NCBI RefSeq assembly: GCF_030345695.1
Contig: NZ_JAUASV010000006.1
Span: forward strand, 62,001 to 126,000
Length of the DNA: 64,000 bases
Direction of reading: 5' to 3'
Source of the DNA: Galbitalea sp. SE-J8
Lineage (GTDB): Bacteria > Actinomycetota > Actinomycetes > Actinomycetales > Microbacteriaceae
Below the pieces are notes generated by a model that saw nothing but the letters and a program-made list of their open reading frames with translations, had not been told where the DNA came from and ran no database searches. The translations under genes were made by a program, and so were the position numbers. Shown here one piece after another: positions 50,360 to 59,315 of the stretch; position 1 is the first letter of the stretch, and each line of letters opens with the position of its first letter.

Positions 50360-50961
50360 TCCGGCTGCTCGTGGCCGACGACCAGGCGCTCGTGCGCGGC
50401 GCGCTCGTCGCGCTGCTCTCGCTCGAGTCCGACATCGAGGTCGTCGCCGAGACCGGCCGGGGCGACGAGGTGGTGGATGCCGCGCTCGCGTCGCAGCCGG
50501 ACGTCGCCCTGCTCGACGTGGAGATGCCCGGGCTCGACGGCATCGCGGCGGCGGCCGCACTCCAGCGGGCGCTGCCGGACTGCCGCGTGCTCATGGTCAC
50601 CACGTTCGGCCGCCCGGGCTACCTGCGGCGCGCGATGCTCGCCGGCGCGTCGGGGTTCGTCGTCAAGGACACCCCCGCCCGTCAGCTCGCGGACGCCGTG
50701 CGCCGGGTCGCGCGGGGACTGCGGGTGGTCGATCCGGCGCTCGCCGCCGAGTCCCTCACGGCCGGCGACTCACCGCTCACCGAGCGCGAGGCGGACGTGC
50801 TGTCCGTGGCGCGCACGGGAGGCTCGGTCGCCGACATCGCCCGGTCGCTGCACATCTCCGAGGGCACCGTGCGCAACTACCTCTCGAGCGCGATCGGCAA
50901 GACGAACGCGCGCAACCGCGCGGATGCCGTGCTCATCGCGGAGTCGAACGGCTGGCTGTAG
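50356..50961 (+). CDS. LuxR/NarL-type response regulator, DesR-like
   Basis: 201 residues. Receiver domain with phospho-acceptor D54 (ALLDVEMPG), conserved T (VTTF) and K (VVKDTP), then a LuxR HTH (LTEREADVLSVARTGGSVADIARSLHISEGTVRNYLSSAIGKTNARNRADAV). The GTG start overlaps the kinase stop (GTGA), which ensures paired synthesis. Expected to regulate the ABC operon it ends. Confidence 0.96.
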   Translation: MIRLLVADDQALVRGALVALLSLESDIEVVAETGRGDEVVDAALASQPDVALLDVEMPGLDGIAAAAALQRALPDCRVLMVTTFGRPGYLRRAMLAGASGFVVKDTPARQLADAVRRVARGLRVVDPALAAESLTAGDSPLTEREADVLSVARTGGSVADIARSLHISEGTVRNYLSSAIGKTNARNRADAVLIAESNGWL

Positions 50962-50995
50962 CGGCGACACCGTCACTCGACGTTCACGTGCAGTT

Positions 50996-51008
50996 TTGCG
51001 ACACGCAA
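50996..51008. promoter_or_regulatory. Short inverted repeat upstream of the phosphodiesterase gene
   Basis: TTGCG-ACA-CGCAA, AT-richer than its surroundings, about 47 bp before the ATG at 51055. Probable operator or promoter-linked site; the binding factor is unknown. Confidence 0.35.
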
Positions 51009-51054
51009 TGTTTCGTGCATGTTACGGATCGGGTAGCGTGCTGTGCTTGTGCGT

Positions 51055-51996
51055 ATGACCCGCGTCGCCGAGCACCCGCGACCCGACCACTTCCTCCTGC
51101 ACTTCAGCGACACCCACCTCGTCGGTGACGGCACGCTCTACGACTCCGTGGACAGCGAGGCGCACCTGCGCCGGCTGCTCGAGGGCGTCGAGGCGGCGCA
51201 CGGCCGCCCCGAGGCCATGGTGTTCACCGGCGACCTCGCCGACCGCGGCGAGCCCGAGGCGTACGACCGGCTGCGCCGGCTCGTCGAGCCCGTCGCCGAG
51301 CGCCTCGGCACCGAGGTGGTCTGGGTGATGGGCAACCACGACGACCGCGCCGCGTTCCGCGAGGGGCTGCTCGACCAGGCGGGCAGCGCCGCACCCGTCG
51401 ACCGCGTGCACTGGTTCGGCGGTCTGCGCCTCGTCGTGCTCGACTCCACCGTGCCCGGGCACCACCACGGCCGGATCACCGGCGCGCAGCTCGACTGGCT
51501 CGCCGAGGAGCTCGCGACCTCGGCGCCGCACGGCACGATCCTCGCGATGCACCATCCGCCCGTGCCGTCGATGCTCGACCTCGCCATGACCGTCGAGCTG
51601 CGCGACCAGGCGTCGCTCGCCGAGGTGCTGCAGGGCACCGACGTGCGCAGCATCCTCGCCGGGCACCTGCACTACTCCTCCACGGCGCTGTTCGCGGGCA
51701 TCCCCGTCTCGGTCGCGTCCGCGACGTGCTACACGCAGGACCTCACGGTCGCCGCGGGCGGCACGCGCCCCCGCGACGGTGCGCAGGCCTACAACCTCGT
51801 GCACGTCTACGACTCGACCGTGCTGCACTCGGTCGTGCCGCTCGGCGGGCAGGCCGCGCTGAGCTACTCCAGCCCGGCCGAGTCGGCCGCCGTGCTCGCG
51901 CGCGAGGGCATCGTCGTGCCGCCGTCGCGCGCGGCGCTCGTGCCCGCGGATGCCCCGCTCACCACCGCCGACCTGCTCGAGCCCGTCTCGGCCTGA
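51055..51996 (+). CDS. Metallophosphoesterase, cyclic-nucleotide phosphodiesterase (class III) type
   Basis: 313 residues. Calcineurin-like metal motifs in order: DxH in [32 protein letters not shown] and LAGHLHYSS. This set and the spacing match the class III 3',5'-cyclic nucleotide phosphodiesterase/CpdA group. Dinuclear-metal hydrolase that probably turns over cAMP or another phosphodiester. Start uncertain: the ATG at 51055 and upstream GTGs at 51043 and 51049 share the frame, and no clear ribosome-binding site is seen, so a leaderless transcript is possible. Confidence 0.9.
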   Translation: MTRVAEHPRPDHFLLHFSDTHLVGDGTLYDSVDSEAHLRRLLEGVEAAHGRPEAMVFTGDLADRGEPEAYDRLRRLVEPVAERLGTEVVWVMGNHDDRAAFREGLLDQAGSAAPVDRVHWFGGLRLVVLDSTVPGHHHGRITGAQLDWLAEELATSAPHGTILAMHHPPVPSMLDLAMTVELRDQASLAEVLQGTDVRSILAGHLHYSSTALFAGIPVSVASATCYTQDLTVAAGGTRPRDGAQAYNLVHVYDSTVLHSVVPLGGQAALSYSSPAESAAVLAREGIVVPPSRAALVPADAPLTTADLLEPVSA

Positions 51997-52021
51997 GCGC
52001 GCCGCCCGGGCCCGCGACCCG

Positions 52022-53641
52022 CTAGCGCCCGCCGACCGCGAGCGGCGCGGAAGCGGCATCCGCGCGCTCCCACGGTGCGCGGATGCCGAAGTAGCGATCG
52101 AGGAAGCCGCGCACGAGCATCGAGCGCTCCTCGGCGGACACCTCCGGGAAGCTGCCGTCGTTGAGGCAGAACATGTCGTGGTCGCGCTTCGCGAGCAGGC
52201 GGTCCATCGCGGCGAGCCCCGCGCGCGAGGTCGTGTCGATGTACTTCACGCGCGCCGCGTCGTTGATGCTCGCCCGGCCCGTCAGCAGCGCGTAGTAGTG
52301 GTAGAGCGAGTTCGTCACCGAGATGTCGGTCGCGCTGCGGAACGGGCTCGCCGCGGTGCGCGCGAAGTCGACCGCGAACTCGGCCTCGAGCTCGCGCACG
52401 ACGGCCTTCGAGAACGGCGCCGCGCAGTGCTCGAGGTGCCGCGTGATCGTGACCCCGTAGCGGTCCTCGATGAGGGCCCGGTTCACGCGCGCCGAGTTCT
52501 CGAAGCCGCTGCGGGTGCGGTCGGGCGCGCCGAGGCCGATGCGGGTCGTCGCCGGCACCCAGCGCGTGCCGCCGCCCGGTGTGAAGAACATCTCCGGCGC
52601 CACCGGCCGGCCGAAGAACATGTCGTCGTTCGAGTACAGGTAGTGGTCGGCGAGCCCGTCGATGCGGTGCAACTGGCTCTCGACGCCCTGCGAGTTGTGG
52701 GTCGGCAGCACGCCGCGGTCGCCGAAGAACTCCTCGCTGCGCACGATCGTCACCCGATCGTCCGCGGCCAGCCAGGAGGGCGCCGGCGAGTCGGTCGCGA
52801 TGAAGACGCGGCGCACCCACGGGGCGAACAGGTGCACGCTGCGCAGCGCGTAGCGCAGCTCGTCGATCTGCCGGTAGCGCGCCGCGTGGTCGTCGCCCTC
52901 GCCGACGACGTAGCTCGCCATCCGCGCGGCTCTCGCGCGCTGGAACTCGACGTCGGTGCCGTCGACCCAGGAGAACACCATGTCGACGTCGAACGACACC
53001 CGGTCGCTCGTCGGGCGGAACATCGGCGCGATCGTGCGCCAGGTGCGCCCGTGCCGCACGACGGTCGTGAGCCGCACCTCGCCGCGCGGCAGCACGCGGC
53101 GGGTGAGCGCGTTCTCCACGGGCGGCTCGACGAGGTGGTCGTCCCAGCGCCAGAACTCGAGTTGCACGGCCTGCTTCGCACCGTAGGCGAGGCCGCCGAC
53201 CGGCTCGACGCGCGGACGGAACAGACGGATGACGCGGGGCTTGCCGCGCTCCGCGAGCCGGCCGTCGGCGAGCGGCACCGCCGCCTGCCCGCGCGCCTTG
53301 GCGTAGAACGGCTCGTGACCGAGCGCGGCGACGAGGACGCCTCGCACGTGCCCTCGCTCGGCGGCGTCCACGGCGATCACCGGACGATCGCCCGAGCCCT
53401 CGACGAGCAGCAGCTCGATGCCGGCGCTCTCCAGCGCGTCGGCGACCGCGAGCAGGTCGGCGCGCGTCGCCTCGGCGGGCGTCATCGACCCGTTGACGAG
53501 GGTCAGGCGGCCCTTGCGGCGCACGAGCGTCGGACGGTGCGCCGAGGGATGCGCGGCGCGACCGCGCGGCGGCACCGCGGCCACGGGGCGCAGACCGGTG
53601 CGGCGCGTCGGCGTGCCGTCCTCGTCCGAACCCCGTGTCAT
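52022..53641 (-). CDS. Stealth-family sugar-phosphate transferase (capsular polysaccharide phosphotransferase)
   Basis: 539 residues. The Stealth conserved regions are readable: DMVFSWVDGTDVEFQRAR (CR1), RYALRSVHLFAPWVRRVFIATD and GLADHYLYSNDDMFFGRPV (CR2), then CR3/CR4 features (HLEHCAAPFSKAVV; DHDMFCLNDGSF). The family transfers sugar-1-phosphate in capsule or cell-wall glycopolymer synthesis and includes GlcNAc-1-phosphotransferase relatives. An N-terminal ~180-residue extension is actinobacterial. No other polysaccharide genes are close. Start at the ATG 53639-53641, divergent from the M20 peptidase. Confidence 0.9.
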   Translation of the reverse strand: MTRGSDEDGTPTRRTGLRPVAAVPPRGRAAHPSAHRPTLVRRKGRLTLVNGSMTPAEATRADLLAVADALESAGIELLLVEGSGDRPVIAVDAAERGHVRGVLVAALGHEPFYAKARGQAAVPLADGRLAERGKPRVIRLFRPRVEPVGGLAYGAKQAVQLEFWRWDDHLVEPPVENALTRRVLPRGEVRLTTVVRHGRTWRTIAPMFRPTSDRVSFDVDMVFSWVDGTDVEFQRARAARMASYVVGEGDDHAARYRQIDELRYALRSVHLFAPWVRRVFIATDSPAPSWLAADDRVTIVRSEEFFGDRGVLPTHNSQGVESQLHRIDGLADHYLYSNDDMFFGRPVAPEMFFTPGGGTRWVPATTRIGLGAPDRTRSGFENSARVNRALIEDRYGVTITRHLEHCAAPFSKAVVRELEAEFAVDFARTAASPFRSATDISVTNSLYHYYALLTGRASINDAARVKYIDTTSRAGLAAMDRLLAKRDHDMFCLNDGSFPEVSAEERSMLVRGFLDRYFGIRAPWERADAASAPLAVGGR

Positions 53642-53733
53642 CCGCCCATCGTAGGCACGCGGAGATTTCCGCGGCGTTTCGAGTACACCGGCCCGCGCCC
53701 GCCGACGCGGACCCGGGTCCTAGGGTGGGGACC

Positions 53734-55041
53734 GTGGACCCCGTCGATCGCTTCCGCGACCTGCTGCGCATCCCGACCGTGCACCCCGAGGCGGGCGGCG
53801 ACTGGGCCGAGCACGAGCGCTTCGTGGCGCGCCTCGCCGAGCTCTATCCGGCGCTGCACGCGGCCCTCGAGCGCGAGCGCGTCGATCGCTCCGTGCTGTT
53901 CCGCTGGCGCGGCGCGTCGGCCGAGCGGCCGACCGTGCTCATGGCGCACTACGACGTCGTGCCGGCCGCGGGCGCCGAGGGCTGGACGCATCCGCCGTTC
54001 GCCGCCGACCTCGACGCCGCGGGCGTCATCTGGGGCCGCGGCACGATCGACGACAAGGGCGAGCTCGTCGCGATCCTCGAGGCCGTCGAGACGCTCGTCG
54101 GCGAGGGCTTCGTACCCGCCAACGACGTGTACCTGAGCTTCGGCCACGACGAGGAGAGCCACGGCACGGGGGCGCGCGCGATCGTCGACGAGCTCGAGCG
54201 CCGCGGCATCCGTCCCGCGCTCGTCGTCGACGAGGGCGGCGCCGTCGTCGACGACGTGTTCCCCGGGGTCGATCGGCCGATCGCGGCGATCGGCGTGAGC
54301 GAGAAGGGCATCGCCAACGTGCTGCTCACGGTCGAGCAGGACGGCGGCCACGCGTCCACTCCCCCGGCGATGGCCGCGACCGTGCGGATCGCGCGCGCCG
54401 TCGAGCGGCTCGAACGGCATCCGTTCCCGGCCCGGCTCGACCCGCCGGTGCGCGCCATGCTCGCGGGCATCGGGCCGCACGCGCGCGGCGTGCAGGGCTG
54501 GGCGTTCCGGCACCTCGGGCTCACCGCCGGGCTCGTCACGCGGCTCATGGCGCGGATGGGGCCGGAGACGCGCGCGATGGTGCGCACCACGATGGCGGTC
54601 ACCCAGCTCGGCGGCAGCGCCGCGGCGAACGTGCTCGCCGAGCGCGCCACGGCCACCGTCAACGTGCGCATCGCGACGTCGTCGAGCCTCGCCGCGGTCG
54701 GGGCGCGCGTGCGGCGCGTCATCGACGACCCGCTCGTGCGCGTCGAGCTCGTGCACACGACCGAGCCGTCGCCGGTCTCACCCGCCGCGGGACCGGCCTG
54801 GGACGCCGTGCGCGGCGCGGTCGAGGCCGCGTTCCCGGATGCCGTGCCGGTGCCGTACGTGATGTTCGCCGCATCCGACGCCCGCCAGTTCACCCGCATC
54901 AGCGACCACGTCTACCGGTTCTGCGGGATGCGGATGACGCGGGCCGAGCGCGCCGGGCTGCACGCGATCGACGAGCGCGTCCGGGTGTCGAGCTGGCTGG
55001 AGACGATCGCGTTCTACACGGCGCTCGTGCGCGCGGTCTGA
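53734..55041 (+). CDS. M20/M25/M40 family metallopeptidase
   Basis: 435 residues, CPS1/carboxypeptidase S-like. Metal and catalytic elements: MAHYDVVPAAGAEGW (His/Asp), WGRGTIDDKGELVAILEA (bridging Asp), FGHDEESHGTGA (general-base Glu), plus a dimerisation domain with DGGHASTPPAMAA. The C-terminal histidine is in AGLHAIDERV. Probably an aminoacylase or dipeptidase for nutrient or cell-wall peptides. Start GTG 53734. Confidence 0.93.
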   Translation: MDPVDRFRDLLRIPTVHPEAGGDWAEHERFVARLAELYPALHAALERERVDRSVLFRWRGASAERPTVLMAHYDVVPAAGAEGWTHPPFAADLDAAGVIWGRGTIDDKGELVAILEAVETLVGEGFVPANDVYLSFGHDEESHGTGARAIVDELERRGIRPALVVDEGGAVVDDVFPGVDRPIAAIGVSEKGIANVLLTVEQDGGHASTPPAMAATVRIARAVERLERHPFPARLDPPVRAMLAGIGPHARGVQGWAFRHLGLTAGLVTRLMARMGPETRAMVRTTMAVTQLGGSAAANVLAERATATVNVRIATSSSLAAVGARVRRVIDDPLVRVELVHTTEPSPVSPAAGPAWDAVRGAVEAAFPDAVPVPYVMFAASDARQFTRISDHVYRFCGMRMTRAERAGLHAIDERVRVSSWLETIAFYTALVRAV

Positions 55042-55152
55042 CCCGCGCCGCGCGCCCGGCCCGGTGCGCGCGATCGCCGCGGCGGGAGACCGTTAGGCTG
55101 ACGCCGTGAGCCCGGTCGCTGCTGCCTGTCCCCGTCGCGCGCGAGGCCGCGC

Positions 55153-56109
55153 ATGACCCCGCCGATCATCGCCGACCCGACCGCTCTCGCGCTCGGCGTC
55201 GACCTCGGCGGCACGAAGGTCGAGGCGGCCCTCGTCGACCCCGACGGCGTCGTCGTGCCCGGCACCCGGTTCCGCGCCCCGACGGGCCGGGCGTCGTCGA
55301 GCGAGCAGCTCGCGGCGTCCGTGCGCGAGGTCGTCGGCGGCGCGCTCGCCGCACTGCCGGCCGGCTCCGTTCTACTCGGGGTCGGCATCGGCTCCGCCGG
55401 TCCGATCGCCGTCGACCGCGGACTCGTGTCGCCCCTCAACCTGCCGTCGTGGCGCGACTACCCGCTGCGCGACCTCGTGCTCTCGATCGTGCCGGACGGC
55501 ACACCGGTCACACTGCGCATGGACGGCCAGTGCATCGCGCTCGCCGAGCACTGGGTGGGCGCCGGCCAGGGCGTCGACAACCTGATGGGCATGATCGTGT
55601 CCACCGGCATCGGCGGCGGGCTCATCCTCGGCGGCGTGGTCGTGCCCGGTCCGACGGGCAACGCGGGCCACATCGGCCACGTCGAGGTCGGCGGATTCGA
55701 CGACGTCTGCGACTGCGGCGGCATCGGCTGCGTCGAGGGCATCGCCTCCGGTCCCAAGACCGTCGCGTGGGCGCGGCGCCGGGGTTTCACGGGTGCCACC
55801 GGCGAGGAGCTCGCGGCCGCATACGCCGCGGGCGACCCGATCGCGGCCGCCGCGGTCGAGCGCGCCGGCCGCGCGATCGGGCAGTCGATAGCGTCGGCGA
55901 CCGCACTCGTCGACCTCGACGTCATCGCCATCGGCGGCGGCTTCAGCCACGTCACGCCCGACATCTTCGAGCACATCAACCGCGCGATCGCGGGGCGCGT
56001 GCAGTTCGGCTTCGTGACGAAGGCGCGCGCGGTGCCGTCGGCGCTCTCGGGCGAGGGTCCGCTCATCGGCGCGGCGGCGCTCATCCACCGCGCCGAGCAC
56101 GTCGGCTAG
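55153..56109 (+). CDS. ROK family sugar kinase (glucokinase-like)
   Basis: 318 residues. Phosphate-binding LGVDLGGTKVEAALV, glycine-rich STGIGGGLILGG, the catalytic/sugar motif NAGHIGHVEV and the ROK zinc motif CDCGGIGCVEGIASG are all present. Phosphorylates glucose or a related hexose, or N-acetyl sugar, with ATP. There is no N-terminal HTH, so it is an enzyme and not a ROK repressor. Start ATG 55153. Confidence 0.95.
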   Translation: MTPPIIADPTALALGVDLGGTKVEAALVDPDGVVVPGTRFRAPTGRASSSEQLAASVREVVGGALAALPAGSVLLGVGIGSAGPIAVDRGLVSPLNLPSWRDYPLRDLVLSIVPDGTPVTLRMDGQCIALAEHWVGAGQGVDNLMGMIVSTGIGGGLILGGVVVPGPTGNAGHIGHVEVGGFDDVCDCGGIGCVEGIASGPKTVAWARRRGFTGATGEELAAAYAAGDPIAAAAVERAGRAIGQSIASATALVDLDVIAIGGGFSHVTPDIFEHINRAIAGRVQFGFVTKARAVPSALSGEGPLIGAAALIHRAEHVG

Positions 56110-56139
56110 TTCGAGCGGGCCCTCTCCCGGTCTGCGAGA

Positions 56140-56889
56140 TCAGGGCGCGACGACATCCACCTTCAGACCGGTTCGCTTGTCCACGCCGTTCGCGTGGAAG
56201 ACCTGATTGCCATCCTCCGGGTCGGTCACGTAGAACGAGGCGAAGGCGTGCGAGGCCGAGTACACCTTGATGCGGTAGTTGCCCTTCAGAACGTCGAAGT
56301 AGAACCTCGGGCCGGGAACGAGTGCGTACTTCTTGTCGGAGGAGATCGATTCCGCGCTGATGCGCACGTCGGTGCCCTTGACGGCCTTCCCGTTCTTCGT
56401 GACGGTCCCGGTGATACGGGACCGCTCCCCGATGACCTCGCGCACACCCGTGTGCTTCTCACCGCTGGCGAGCACGATCCTCTCAGCAGCCGCGAACGAC
56501 GTCGCGTCACCCAACCACTCCGCGTGGAAGTACTTGGTGGAACCGCAACCGCCGTCGCACTGACGGTGCCCGACCGTGTCGCCGAACCTGATCGAGTAGG
56601 TGCCGGCAGCCGTCCCTGACAGGAAGAATTCGCCGGCGGAGTTCGTGCGCGTCGTATAGACACGGCCAGACGTGCTCTCGGCCTTCACGCTGATGCCCGC
56701 TCTCGCCGTCGCACCCTTCTGACCGATCAGGGACGCGACCACCTTGCCCGTGATCGCGGCGGAGGGCGCCGATGCGTTCGCGGCAAGCGCGCCCGGACCG
56801 ATGACCAGCGCAGCGCCCGTCGCGAAGACTACAACTGCCGTTGCTGCTCGCCCATTCCCGAACAACCTCGGGCTGCTAACGATTCTCAC
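56140..56889 (-). CDS. Secreted protein with two carboxypeptidase-regulatory-like (Ig-like) domains
   Basis: 249 residues. A signal peptide (residues ~1-36, ending ALAANA) is followed by two repeats of the beta-sandwich type (ITGKVVASLIGQKG...TTRTNSAGEFFLSGTAAGTYSIRFG, and ITGTVTKNGKAVKGTDVRISAES...FYFDVLKGNYRIKVY). Such domains occur on surface proteins in Actinobacteria. Two cysteines (QCDGGCGS) may form a disulfide. It is in a patch of lower GC than its flanks and has more AA/TT codons, a sign of transfer. Next to other exported proteins on the same strand. Confidence 0.8.
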   Translation of the reverse strand: MRIVSSPRLFGNGRAATAVVVFATGAALVIGPGALAANASAPSAAITGKVVASLIGQKGATARAGISVKAESTSGRVYTTRTNSAGEFFLSGTAAGTYSIRFGDTVGHRQCDGGCGSTKYFHAEWLGDATSFAAAERIVLASGEKHTGVREVIGERSRITGTVTKNGKAVKGTDVRISAESISSDKKYALVPGPRFYFDVLKGNYRIKVYSASHAFASFYVTDPEDGNQVFHANGVDKRTGLKVDVVAP

Positions 56890-56939
56890 AATCTCCTCTG
56901 TTCAATGTGTTTGTGTTTGTCTCTCGTTTATTTGACATC

Positions 56940-57491
56940 TCAGAATTTCGGCGCATTCGCTACCACCTGATCGAGCAAATCTCCGCCCCCATTATCGAGT
57001 GCATACGCCCAGTTGCCATTGCCGAAGGCGAATCCCCCGGGATAACCATCGTAGTGCGTAAACCGCTCATACCAGCCGTCGGACATTGATTCACTACCCT
57101 TCGCGATGATTACCTCGCGATTTTGAGCGGCCTGATCGTCGGTAATAGGTCCATACGCGTAAAGAGCGAGCAACTCCCCGCCGGCCTCGCCCCAACCGCA
57201 CGCTAGCCCACCCAATCGCACGAATTCGCCCATCGGACCGTCTTCAGCGGCCACCTTCTCTTCGTAGGCATCCGACGTCAACGAGAGTCCCTCTGCCGCG
57301 TATACGGAACGCGTCTTCGCGTCCAGCAGGCCGTTGCATTGGTCTTCGTACGAGGGTGCTGCCACGGTTTGACTCGACGCCAATCCGGAATCCGCCCCCG
57401 TAGCGGTTATTGCATTCCGATTCGCGCACCCTGCGAGCGACGCTGCCGCCACCAAAAGAGCCGCTCCAACTGCGACACATCTACTAATCAT
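56940..57491 (-). CDS. Putative lipoprotein
   Basis: 183 residues. The N-terminus VAVGAALLVAAASLAGC is a signal with lipobox LAGC, so the mature protein would be lipid-anchored at the cell surface. The rest (SYEDQCNGLLDAKTRSVYAAEGLSL ... LGGLACGWGEAGGELLALYAYGPI) is not recognised. Start at the ATG 57489-57491, overlapping the end of the next gene upstream by 8 bp. Lower GC than neighbours. Confidence 0.75.
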   Translation of the reverse strand: MISRCVAVGAALLVAAASLAGCANRNAITATGADSGLASSQTVAAPSYEDQCNGLLDAKTRSVYAAEGLSLTSDAYEEKVAAEDGPMGEFVRLGGLACGWGEAGGELLALYAYGPITDDQAAQNREVIIAKGSESMSDGWYERFTHYDGYPGGFAFGNGNWAYALDNGGGDLLDQVVANAPKF

Positions 57492-57936
57492 GATTATCGT
57501 TCCCAGACACAAGCGTCGAGTCGAGAGCAAGATGCGCATAAGCGACCTCTACTCCGTCGCCACCGCCACCCTGCACGAGGTACACGCCGTGGCAGCTCGC
57601 CTCATTGTCTCGCACGAGCATCCCACCACCCTTCACGGCGTGGACCGCGTGCGTGACGCCACCGGAACCCCAGTCCCACCCGGAATGAGTGGACGGATGA
57701 GAAGCGGTGCCGCTGCAATAGAAGCCTTGCGTGCTTGTCGGACTGAGCGAACTAGCCCACGGTGGGTCGTAGTCCACTCCGGTTGGGTTAGGCACCGTTG
57801 CGCAGGCCCAAGCGCTCGCGCTAAGCGGAGCCGCCACGAATACTCCCACGAAGGCAAGTACTGCCGCGGCTGCGGCCACGGCGGTCCGTCGAAGCGATCG
57901 ACGACCTCTAGTCGATATCCGAGAATAGTTCTCCAT
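57484..57936 (-). CDS. Secreted protein, truncated M23 (LytM)-like
   Basis: 150 residues. The signal peptide ends in PLSASA. The mature part has HPSTHSGWDWGSGG, AVHAVKGGGMLV and VAYAHLALDSTLVSGN, which parallel M23 peptidase segments (HxGxDw, the 'A..GGxV' strand and the YxHL zinc site). It stops right after that block, without the usual closing G-x-x-GQ-x-I-G strand. It is either a shortened, perhaps inactive, relative or a damaged gene. The stop overlaps the lipoprotein start. Confidence 0.6.
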   Translation of the reverse strand: MENYSRISTRGRRSLRRTAVAAAAAVLAFVGVFVAAPLSASAWACATVPNPTGVDYDPPWASSLSPTSTQGFYCSGTASHPSTHSGWDWGSGGVTHAVHAVKGGGMLVRDNEASCHGVYLVQGGGGDGVEVAYAHLALDSTLVSGNDNHD

Positions 57937-58369
57937 GCACGGAGCGTGGCACTCTCGTCACGGTTTGTCAGCCCCCATTGAGCAGTGGCCGCAGTTCCTG
58001 CCAACCTGCTCAGCGAACTGCAAAATCCCTCGCGTGCACCATCTGATTGTGATAAACGTTCGCGCCCAGGTCGACATGGCGGCGAGCGCACCCCTCCTTC
58101 GCCCGCTCGGCGATGAGTTCAGCGGCGGATGCGACTGCATTGCGCCGAAATTACCGGGTCGAAACAAGATGGCTTCGAGGTGCCGGTTCGCTGTGCTCCC
58201 GAACTCCTCGAGGATACCTCCCGGGAGAGGAAATCGCTGAAGTGGTCATCGAGGCTGACCGAGGTGTTCTGCGCCACGGGGCCAAGTTACCAAGTCCTGG
58301 TACTTCGCGTCACCGCGAATGTGTGCGCGGCGGATTTCGAGACGCCGGCTCGCTGCGCTCGCGGGCTCC
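57937..58369. other. Gene-poor stretch of lower GC with gene remnants
   Basis: About 430 bp between the M23-like gene and ribF. It contains a decayed ParD antitoxin gene (58119-58277) and one dispersed repeat (58334-58380). Short open frames on both strands look degenerate. Confidence 0.6.
58119..58277 (-). pseudogene. Remnant of a ParD-type (CopG/RHH) antitoxin gene
   Basis: From a GTG at 58275-58277 the frame reads VAQNTSVSLDDHFSDFLSREVSS, which is the standard start of ParD antitoxins (ribbon-helix-helix). At the point where SGRYGSASEVVRxGLRLLE is expected the frame diverges and stops after 52 residues. No ParE toxin frame follows. The likely history is an imported toxin-antitoxin pair that lost the toxin and was frameshifted or deleted. 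Confidence 0.65.
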
Positions 58370-58380
58370 TCAACCAGCGA
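58334..58380. repeat. Dispersed repeat copy overlapping the ribF 3' end
   Basis: ATTTCGAGACGCCGGCTCG ... GGGCTCCTCAACCAGCGA, same family as 5849-5896. TCA at 58370-58372 within it is the ribF stop codon, as the copy at 5914-5961 does for the MarR gene. Confidence 0.88.
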
Positions 58381-59314
58381 GGCCGAAGAGCCCGCGCACG
58401 CGCGCCTCGTCGGAGTGCATCTGGGTGACGAGCGAGTCGATGCCGTCGAAGCGCTGCATGGGGCGCACGTAGTCCACGAAGGCGACCTCGACCGGGCGGT
58501 CGTACAGGTCGATCGCCACGTCGAACAGGTGCGACTCGACCTGCTTCTCGGGCACGCCGTCGAACGTCGGGTTGTTGCCGACCGACGTGACCGAGGGGTA
58601 CGCGACGCCGTCGACGATCGTGCGCGTCGCGTACACGCCGTCGCGCGGCACGAAGCCCTCGAGCTGCGGGTCGAGGTTCGCGGTCGGGTAGCCGAGCTCG
58701 CGGCCGCGCTTCGCGCCGTGCACGACGATCGAACGGATGCGGTGCTCGCGCCCCAGCAGGTCGGCGGCGGCCCGCGCGTCCCCGGCGTCGAGCAGCTCGC
58801 GCACCCACGTCGACGACGCCCGCCGTGGCCCGCCGGGGGCGTCCCCGTCGACCTCGTCGATGACCTCGACCGTGAAGCCGCGCGTCGCGCCGAGCTCGCG
58901 GAGCGTGTCGACGGTGCCCGAGCCGCGAGCGCCGAACCGGAAGTCGGATCCGACGAGCACGACGCGCGCGTCGAGGTGCGTGATGACGCGATCGACGAAC
59001 TGCTCGGGCGACTGCTCGCTGAACGCGCGATCGAACCGGAGCACGAGCGTCGCGGCCATGCCCTGGTCGGCGAGCAGGTCGAGCTTCTGGGTGTTGCTGA
59101 CGAGCGGCAGCGGGCACGCCTCGGGCCGCAGCAGGCTGAGCGGGTTGCGGTCGAACGTCACGGCGACCGGCGCGAGCCCGCGCTCGAGCGCGACCCCGCG
59201 CAGCCGGGCGAGCACGCGCTGGTGGCCGATGTGCACGCCGTCGAACTTGCCGATCGTGACGGCGGTCGGTCCGAGGCCCGCGGGCGCCGCATCCGCTCCG
59301 GTGAGCACGATCAC
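58370..59314 (-). CDS. ribF: Bifunctional riboflavin kinase / FAD synthetase
   Basis: 314 residues. FAD synthetase domain: VTIGKFDGVHIGHQRVL and FVLVGSDFRFGARGSG-like segment. Riboflavin kinase domain: GRELGYPTANLDP and YATRTIVDGVAYPSVTSVGNNPTF. Makes FMN and FAD from riboflavin. Start at the GTG 59312-59314, 1 bp after the stop of the upstream membrane gene, so it is coupled to the truB transcription unit. The stop codon falls in a dispersed repeat. Confidence 0.98.
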   Translation of the reverse strand: MIVLTGADAAPAGLGPTAVTIGKFDGVHIGHQRVLARLRGVALERGLAPVAVTFDRNPLSLLRPEACPLPLVSNTQKLDLLADQGMAATLVLRFDRAFSEQSPEQFVDRVITHLDARVVLVGSDFRFGARGSGTVDTLRELGATRGFTVEVIDEVDGDAPGGPRRASSTWVRELLDAGDARAAADLLGREHRIRSIVVHGAKRGRELGYPTANLDPQLEGFVPRDGVYATRTIVDGVAYPSVTSVGNNPTFDGVPEKQVESHLFDVAIDLYDRPVEVAFVDYVRPMQRFDGIDSLVTQMHSDEARVRGLFGLAG

Positions 59315-59315
59315 G

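Noticed and set aside
55153-56109. ROK-type transcriptional repressor
   Set aside because: No N-terminal helix-turn-helix; the protein starts directly at the ATP-binding DLGGTK motif.
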